39,091 nucleotides of DNA from Priapulus caudatus. Taxonomy: Eukaryota; Priapulida; Priapulimorpha; Priapulimorphida; Priapulidae. A program made the position numbers and the translations under genes. This document shows, in pieces, positions 32,926 to 39,091 of this stretch (within the stretch, counting starts at the first letter, position 1; each line of letters opens with the position of its first letter). The stretch lies in the NCBI RefSeq assembly GCF_000485595.1, contig NW_014577687.1, positions 64,057-103,147 of the forward strand, read 5' to 3'. The notes under the pieces are model-generated. The model had not been told where the DNA came from. It did no database searches and worked only from the letters and a program-made list of their open reading frames with translations.

Positions 32926-34175
32926 ACCCTGGGATAAAAAGAGTACCCGCACATGAGGTTGCTGTAATGGCATTTGTTGGTATTAAGAGTGGTAACGACC
33001 TGAAGCTCTTGTAATTGGACAATTAGCTCCGGTAGTTGATGTGACCACGTAAACTTCTGCTGGGTACTGTATGTTTACAAATCCTTTAAGGATTTCAAAG
33101 ATGCTAATGCTTGGGCAAGTAGGTACTCGTTTTCATAGACCTTACCCAACTGTAGCAGAAGGGATGTGGCGCTTGTGGCATGTCTGTAGTCTCCACATAC
33201 AAATATGGCCACCCTTCGCTGTATATTTTGTTATTGTTTATACATTTCGGTATGCGGGCTCCAGGCTGAGGAAGTAGTTTATTCTAGTTTGAGACGTACA
33301 ATGGATAAATAATCATTGGCATGTTTAGAACAAGGTACCAGTGCTCGAGTGACAACCCCTAGAGTAGAGCTTGCATTGTTGAATATGTCATAGCAGTGCT
33401 CGTTAAAACGTAATTTTCATCTATGGTGAGACCAAAGGATGGAATAGTACCGTTAAAACCATGATTGAAGCTGCTTGCAGTTCTTTCCCTATAGTGATCG
33501 ATAGAGATGGCATTTCGAGACGTTGACGGCGATTTGCCACGTTTTTACCCACATGGAGAATTTGTTTAGATCATTTTGAAGAATTTGGTCTCAGGAGGAT
33601 TGATCTCAAGATAGATAATATTGTCATCAGCTAATAGGCGAATCTGAGAGGCGATGGCTTCTGCAATGTAATTAATGAATAGGAGGAAAAATTCAGCACG
33701 CTGCTTTGTGGAATTCCGCATGTTACCTCTACTGGCTCACTGTGAGTGTCTTGTAACGGATTCCACCGAAAAACGGTGTACAGACATCTCAAGTGTCACC
33801 CGGACTCACCGGGATCGTCCCGGTGAAGAGCTCTGATCCAGCCCAAGGTGTAGTTTTTAATTTTGTAGTATTTTTAAGTCAATAAGTAGGTTGCGGTGAG
33901 CAACAACATCGAAGGCCTTGTTGCAGTCTGGGAGTCAAACATCAATTTGCCTTGCGGCGTTCATTGATTTAGTCCAGTCGAGCTTCTAAAGACGAAACCT
34001 CATATGAGGGTTTGCTTCTGAAGATATGTTGTTTGTCTGTCAGGATATTATTTGCTGCCAGATGTTTTAAAATGTGTTGGGGCATGACGTGTTCCGTTAC
34101 CTCACAGCAAAGGCATGTTAAGAAATTGACGGTAGTTGGCTGGTGACGTTTTTATCCCTTTATTAAATACTGGGT
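32926..34175 (-). mobile_element. Decayed CR1/Jockey-like LINE reverse transcriptase
   Basis: Read on the minus strand with several frameshifts: SPANYRQ and CCEVTEHVM (about 34165-34080), HILKHLAANNILTDKQH, DCNKAFDVVAHRNLL (about 33945-33900), CGIPQ (about 33720), FINYIAEAIASQIRLLADDN (catalytic ADD, about 33690-33630), MWVKTWQIAVNVSKC, and RRVAIFVCGDYRHATSATSLL (about 33210-33150). These are the successive motifs of this LINE type. Multiple frame changes and stops show it is dead. Confidence 0.75.
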
Positions 34176-34718
34176 TGTGTATAGAGCATCAGTTCAATTG
34201 TTAGGAATGGTTCCTCTATCACATAATGATTGCGGAAAGATAAAAGTCAGCATTTACGAGATACCTTCACTATGCCGTACCCAGTAGATAGTTTATTAGG
34301 GACACAATCTTTGCGGGTGTTCATAAGAAGCTGTTGCTCTGTTGCACCAGTGGTTTCAATGCGAAGAGTACTAATCGCTTTGAAGGAAGATGGTGCCTTG
34401 TTTGGGATGAGCGCAATTTTTTGCTGTAACAACAGGCTTAAAACGGGCGTTGAGGGCCATACGGTGAGATTCCAATACGGTGCCGTTTCTAAGTGTTTAA
34501 GGGTAAACACTAAGAGTGTAAGGGGAACCAACTAGGCGATCTGTATTCCATACTTGGAAGAACCATAGAAATAACATATACCAGTTATGCTAGATATTAT
34601 ATGTACACACAGAAACATAGTCTTCTAAATGTTTTTACATCAAATATATGTATCATCATGTCAATATTATCATGTATAAATCAAGATTAACTATGATTGG
34701 CTGTAAAAATAATGGATA

Positions 34719-34721
<3 letters not shown>
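34176..34721. other. No gene seen
   Basis: Opposed open frames at 34230-34535 on both strands are shadows of each other, with no recognisable domain. This stretch may be the 5' part of the decayed LINE (minus), but I could not match motifs. Confidence 0.4.

Positions 34722-34775
<54 letters not shown>
34722..34775. repeat. (GA)n microsatellite
   Basis: Over 20 nearly uninterrupted GA units, then GATGCGGGAGGTGGGG. Confidence 0.95.
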
Positions 34776-34778
<3 letters not shown>

Positions 34779-35651
34779 GGGAGGTGGGGGAGAGATTGAT
34801 ATCATCAGAAGTAGATAATAGGGAACAATCATTAGGGGACAATCATTTTTTTCAGTTTTCTGTAAATTAGTCTAGTAAAATTATATTGAAGTACTTTTAT
34901 GAGAAAACTAGTACAGTATCTAACGCGCAACTACATATTAAATCATGTCTAACTAAAAATATTCAATTAAATAAACTGTAATATCAGATGAACTGTAATA
35001 ATGGGATTTAATAAAAAATTAATGTAGTTATACCATGTTGTAAATAAATGATAGTTTTCTTACACCAAACTGTTTATTTTACACTGACGATTATTAAACA
35101 GTTATAAGATATTTAATAAAAAATATAATCAAAGGGTAAAAAATCCTCGATCCAACAGGACATTGAAACTTTCCTTCAAACTGGAGCGCCGTGAAATTAT
35201 TGTTCTATCCACCCAAATAAATGTCAGAAATCATGCCGAAAACCCAGCTCCATATAACCTCAAAGAATATTCTTCACGGTCCAAGAAACAGTAACGAGGA
35301 AATATAGGCACTAATTAATGTGGGTCAAATTAACAGATCAACACTGCGGATTGCACTACAAGTTTACATTCTACTATTACATACATTTATAACATACATT
35401 CGCATCTCTGATATCGTATATAGATTATATCAGGAGTGGATAATAGATCTATATTATCCACTCTTTTTTATATTATAAATCGAAAATATTAATATAATAA
35501 TATATATTATAAATATAACCGCACTTCGCAATCCCGCGTGCTTGGATATCGATAGATGAATTAAAACAATGGCAGGATACAATATGCGACGTCACAGTGC
35601 ATGGTTACCAAAGATCGTAGAGTGCCGTGGGCACAAGATAAACCACTCTCC
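34776..35651. other. AT-rich, no gene seen; one hairpin
   Basis: Very AT-rich with no plausible exon. A GAGTGGATAA...TTATCCACTC hairpin lies at about 35433-35464. Confidence 0.5.
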
Positions 35652-35722
35652 AATAATAGCGTAGTAGGTCATGGGTCGCCACAACCGCCATTTTAGGAAG
35701 CAAGTTCACATGAAGTTCCCGG

Positions 35723-35856
35723 ATGCTGCTGTATCTGCTACTGTGCAACTGTCTGCTGTGTGCTGTCAGCTCAGCTTACTGTGCTGCTGTAAATTGCTCG
35801 AATTGTCAGTGTAAGCCCGACCTGTCTTTCTTCAGGTTCCCCAAGAATACGGAAAG
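35723..35856 (+). CDS. THAP-like zinc-finger exon (partial), copy 1
   Basis: The frame from an ATG at 35723 runs through a Leu/Cys-rich lead into YCAAVNCSN and then DLSFFRFPKNTER, ending at a GTGAGA donor. CAAVNC gives the C-x4-C zinc ligands, and FFRFPK matches the FHRFPKD-type core that starts a C2CH THAP domain. The second half (Trp, Cys, His, AVPTIF) is not found downstream, so the domain is incomplete here. Whether the hydrophobic lead is translated is unclear; the real exon may begin near 35777. THAP domains occur in host DNA-binding proteins and in P-element-type transposases. Confidence 0.5.
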
Positions 35857-35905
35857 GTGAGAAAACATTCTTTTTTGTCGAAATCCATCGTGAAAGAGTT
35901 GTGCA

Positions 35906-37840
35906 ATGAACAAACTAAGGACATCTCGAGGAAGCGCCATGAAGACATCGTGGGCCGCGTGAGTATATAAACTATACACACTTGTCGAGTTGTTTATTTG
36001 AATTTCATAATCATTGAATATTTCAAAATACAAATAATAGCGTAGTAGGTCATGGGTCGCCACAACCGCCATTTTAGGAAGCAAGTTCACATGAAGTTCC
36101 CGGATGCTGCTGTATCTGCTACTGTGCAACTGTCTGCTGTGTGCTGTCAGCTCAGCTTACTGTGCTGCTGTAAATTGCTCGAATTGTCAGTGTAAGCCCG
36201 ACCTGTCTTTCTTCAGGTTCCCCAAGAATACGGAAAGGTGAGAAAACATTCTTTTTTGTCGAAATCCATCGTGAAAGAGTTGTGCAATGAACAAACTAAG
36301 GACATCTCGAGGAAGCGCCATGAAGACATCGTGGGCCGCGTGAGTATATAAACTATACACACTTGTCGAGTTGTTTATTTGAATTTCATAATCATTGAAT
36401 ATTTCAAAATACAATTTCGGCAATGGACTTTGTTCTCACTAGATCTATTACTATTACTAGTATTAGTATTAGGCTACTTTTACTGTCACGCAAATTGCTA
36501 ATTTAATTACATTCACGCTATGAGATCCTAGTAATTATGTTTATTTTCGCGCAGGTGTTCAAACAGATGCAAGAATGCGATGGTGACGTAGGGGGAAAGG
36601 AGCGAGTATGCGCTATCAGCAGCGGTACGAGCGTCTGAAAATCAAGCCGATATCCGAGAAGCTGACCCGACTGGAAAGATATTTGCCGCAAATCCTCGCG
36701 ACTTGGTAAGTATAAATATGAAAGTGAGTGCATGCACGCGCTCGTGTGACTGCGCATGTGTGTATGCGTATGCGTGAGTAATCAAGCTTGATTCCTCTCG
36801 ATTGTTTGCATACATTTTCAGCTAATTATTCTTCTAGTTACTGGCGATCTCGTGGAGCTTACATAGGTTGGCAACAGTGACCATGCTATCAACTTACGTA
36901 CATGTATGCTTAATCGTATTTCTTGTGTGCCGCCCTTATTAGAGAGATAAAACGGCAAGGTGAAACTATCGCCGCACACACGCACACGGACTGGCGCGCA
37001 CGAACGCACACCAACGCACGTAGGCGCGCACGCGAGAACGCACGCGCATACGCACACACGCACACTACACGCATATATTTATGTTTACTTCCAGCTAGCA
37101 AAGCCTCGAGGATTCCTGAAGTCGGGGCACCTTTCCTGATGTCAGCATGATTTTAGACGCTCGTAGCGCTGCCGATAGCGTGTACTCATCTCCTGCACAA
37201 CGTTCCTAGAAGCGTAAGTGGTTCCCTAGTATTTTAAACGAGTGATTCAGTATCTTGTAAATGTCTAGACGAGCGGCTACAACCCTTTGTAAAATCGGTA
37301 ATAATGCCGAGTGCAAGTGAGTATGAAAACTTTAGCTAATCGACTGTGAACTCATGCATACTTACGCTCTCTCCATCACAGTAAAACCAGGGTAAAACCC
37401 ACGCGAAAACGCACTGACTTGAGAGAACCAACTGAAGGTTACAACGTCACACCAGGCCACGAAGAAGTTATGCAAAGAAGTTGGATACCAACGATCGCGT
37501 CGCTTTTCTCAACGGAAGGTCAGTGAGAACACATTCTCTCACAAACCCTACCTTTGCTCACAGTAACGTTTACTGAACGTCAACAGCTAACTACTAAAGT
37601 GAATAGAACTGAAGCTCACATCCATATAAGATTCATTCGATGCCACCATCGGTACACGTCATTACTGTCGAAGAATCGCGTGATAAAATATAAATTACTG
37701 AATTTCGTTTCTATTTATTACTTTGCTAATTAAGCTCTTGATATTTCCAATTGCTAGGAAATGCGCTTTAGTACGTAGAAGATGGAAAGGACGTGACTAC
37801 AGACGCGTCCACACAGACGAAGAAATGTGAACCTGCTTGA
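35906..37840 (+). pseudogene. Decayed paralogue of the 443-aa gene
   Basis: Exon 1 is present twice (35906-35958 and 36287-36339). Each is 53 nt like that of the intact gene, with MNKLRTSRGSAMKTSWA against MTKPRQSRVKAIKTSWA, and the same GTGAGT donor. The exon 3 match is at 36555-36705 (RYERLKIK and LPQILAT in one frame, VFKQMQE in another), so a frameshift lies near 36595. Exon 4 survives only as its end near 36945-36960, with the GTAAGG donor changed to GCAAGG. Exon 7 and its following intron match at about 37381-37730, and the exon 8 start at about 37757. I see no match for exons 2, 5, 6 and 9. The order and strand are the same as in the intact gene, indicating local tandem duplication followed by decay. 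Confidence 0.7.
36104..36237 (+). CDS. THAP-like zinc-finger exon (partial), copy 2
   Basis: Identical to the exon at 35723-35856, 381 bp downstream. Confidence 0.5.
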
Positions 37841-38339
37841 ATACGCACTGAGGGTGGCTCAGAAAATAAAACGAAATAATTAACCACGTTTATTCCGTGT
37901 ATAAATTTCAAGAATTAATTTAATAAATAAAATGAGCTTTGTTACGTAACAATTAATCCTGGCTAGCGATGTATTCCTGAACGTAAGCCGCATTTACACT
38001 ACATATCCTCACTTCGGTGTTATTTCTTTGAGTTTTACGCTTGTGGATTCCAATGGCTAACACAGTTGTCCGATTGGATAATCAATTTTAAACAAAGAGC
38101 TATTATATCCATACGTAGGTGATACCAGCGACCAATTCTACCCATCGTCTATTATCTTTCCTACCGTTATAATTGTGATTATTAATATCACTATTATTGC
38201 CAGTTGTGTTATTTTAGTACCCTTGCCATTTTCCTCCATAGCATTTATATTAGCGGAAAGTCAGATGTCGTGACTGAAAATATTTTTAGCCCAAGACTCT
38301 ACTGGGAATCCAACTTAACTACCGACGCCAAGAATGGTT
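37841..38339. other. No gene seen
   Basis: AT-rich 3' flank of the relic; AATAAA occurs near 37866 and 37923. No exon is supportable. Confidence 0.45.
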
Positions 38340-38499
38340 AGAAGGCCTGCAGTCTGAGAGGGGTTCTGCATTCCAGGATGACATTCGCGCACACACAAGC
38401 TATCACGCATGCACGTACCTGGCTGTCAGGATAAGACCGCACAGAAACACACAGCGATAACGTTTGAGATAATATAGGGCCTCCCGTCATGAATCAGTA

Positions 38500-38845
38500 G
38501 CATACAGGGGTAAAAATTTAGTTTTGAACAAGGGAGTCCAACGGACTCCCTACCCTCAATAAGAGGGAGTCCGCAGCAAAATGAGGGAGTCCGCAGTCTG
38601 AGGTTCAAAATTAAAGATATTAACAATAACGCATGTGCTTATTTTTAAGATTCATGCAGTTCACGTCTGCCAAATTTTCTTTGAAAAAATACAGTAATTG
38701 TGCGAGGGCGTGCTCCGGAACGAACTAGTTAGTATCGCAGAATTTTCTGGGAGTCACACGGACTCCTGCATATGTCAAATCAGGGAGTCCGGCAGTAAAT
38801 CAGGAAGTATTTGACTCCGGACTCCCGTTAATTTCTCACCCTGGC
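38500..38845. repeat. GGGAGTCC/GGACTCCC repeat element
   Basis: At least eight occurrences of GGGAGTCC or its complement in two clusters (38532-38600 and 38750-38830) surround a unique AT-rich middle. The layout is that of a foldback or MITE-like element whose ends carry short inverted clusters. No coding function is seen. Confidence 0.55.
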
Positions 38846-39051
38846 ATATATTCTAGAAACTAATCCCACAACCGCACCTGTTATATCAACCGAAACTGCG
38901 ACACCTTGTGTGGTTTGCCGCTGTTTTCTCGATCGCAGATCATGGCATCATGACCTCCGTCTTCGCTATAGTCCCCACAGACCCCACTACCTTTGAAGAC
39001 TAACATTTATGAGACTATGGGGTTATCATGGAAAATACGCGGCGGTGGTCG

Positions 39052-39091
39052 TGGTGCAGCGGTCGACTTGGCAAGTGGTATGACCCCCCCC
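39052..39091 (+). other. Possible tRNA or SINE head, cut by window end
   Basis: TGGTGCAGCGG fits the RNA polymerase III box A consensus TRGYNNARNNG, followed by TCGACTTGG. The window ends before a B box could be seen, so this may be chance. Confidence 0.2.

Larger units (their letters stand above)
35652..36413 (+). repeat. Perfect 381-bp tandem duplication
   Basis: Unit 1 (35652-36032) and unit 2 (36033-36413) are identical as far as I can read. Each carries the THAP-like exon and the first exon of the decayed paralogue. The duplication is either very recent or an assembly error at an overlap. Confidence 0.9.

Overview
The window is nuclear DNA from an invertebrate metazoan, probably marine; I cannot name the species. 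The evidence is spliced genes with GT-AG introns, an animal-type MSH3, CR1/Jockey- and RTE-like LINEs, pearl/HINE-like elements carrying (GACG)n, MITEs with terminal inverted repeats, a THAP-type exon and abundant microsatellites. Most supplied open frames are shadows or repeat translations. The genes below were assembled by joining exons whose phases match.

Layout. 1-9.8 kb: no supportable gene; repeats, hairpins, a diverged tandem duplication and a HINE-like element. 9.8-16.65 kb (minus): a complete eight-exon MSH3 (1108 aa) whose last 566 codons lie in one very GC-rich exon. 16.69-17.41 kb (minus): a possible small two-exon gene or MSH3 leader exons. 17.95-18.39 kb: a MITE with 39-bp perfect inverted ends. 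18.79-20.53 kb (plus): an unrecognised four-exon gene (193 aa) rich in Ser/Thr-Pro sites, with an E2F-like site upstream. 20.7-22.25 kb: a noisy 21-bp satellite. 22.43-26.52 kb: a corrupted second copy of the next locus, followed by exactly 25 Ns; this looks largely like an assembly artefact. 27.27-31.23 kb (plus): an unrecognised nine-exon gene (443 aa) with consistent phases throughout. 31.5-34.2 kb (minus): an RTE-like retroelement fragment lying in or against a decayed CR1/Jockey-like LINE. 35.65-37.84 kb (plus): a perfect 381-bp tandem duplication carrying a THAP-like exon, then a decayed paralogue of the 443-aa gene. 38.3-39.1 kb: repeat sequence.

Best candidates for something undescribed are the 443-aa gene and its relic. 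The pair share a first exon (KTSWAA ending), an RYERLK-bearing exon, and mutually complementary GTGC-rich and CACGC-rich introns either side of exon 4. The 193-aa Ser/Thr-Pro gene is a second unrecognised locus. MSH3 is the only gene whose function can be stated: with MSH2 it forms MutS-beta, which recognises insertion/deletion loops. No pathway link between the three genes can be seen.
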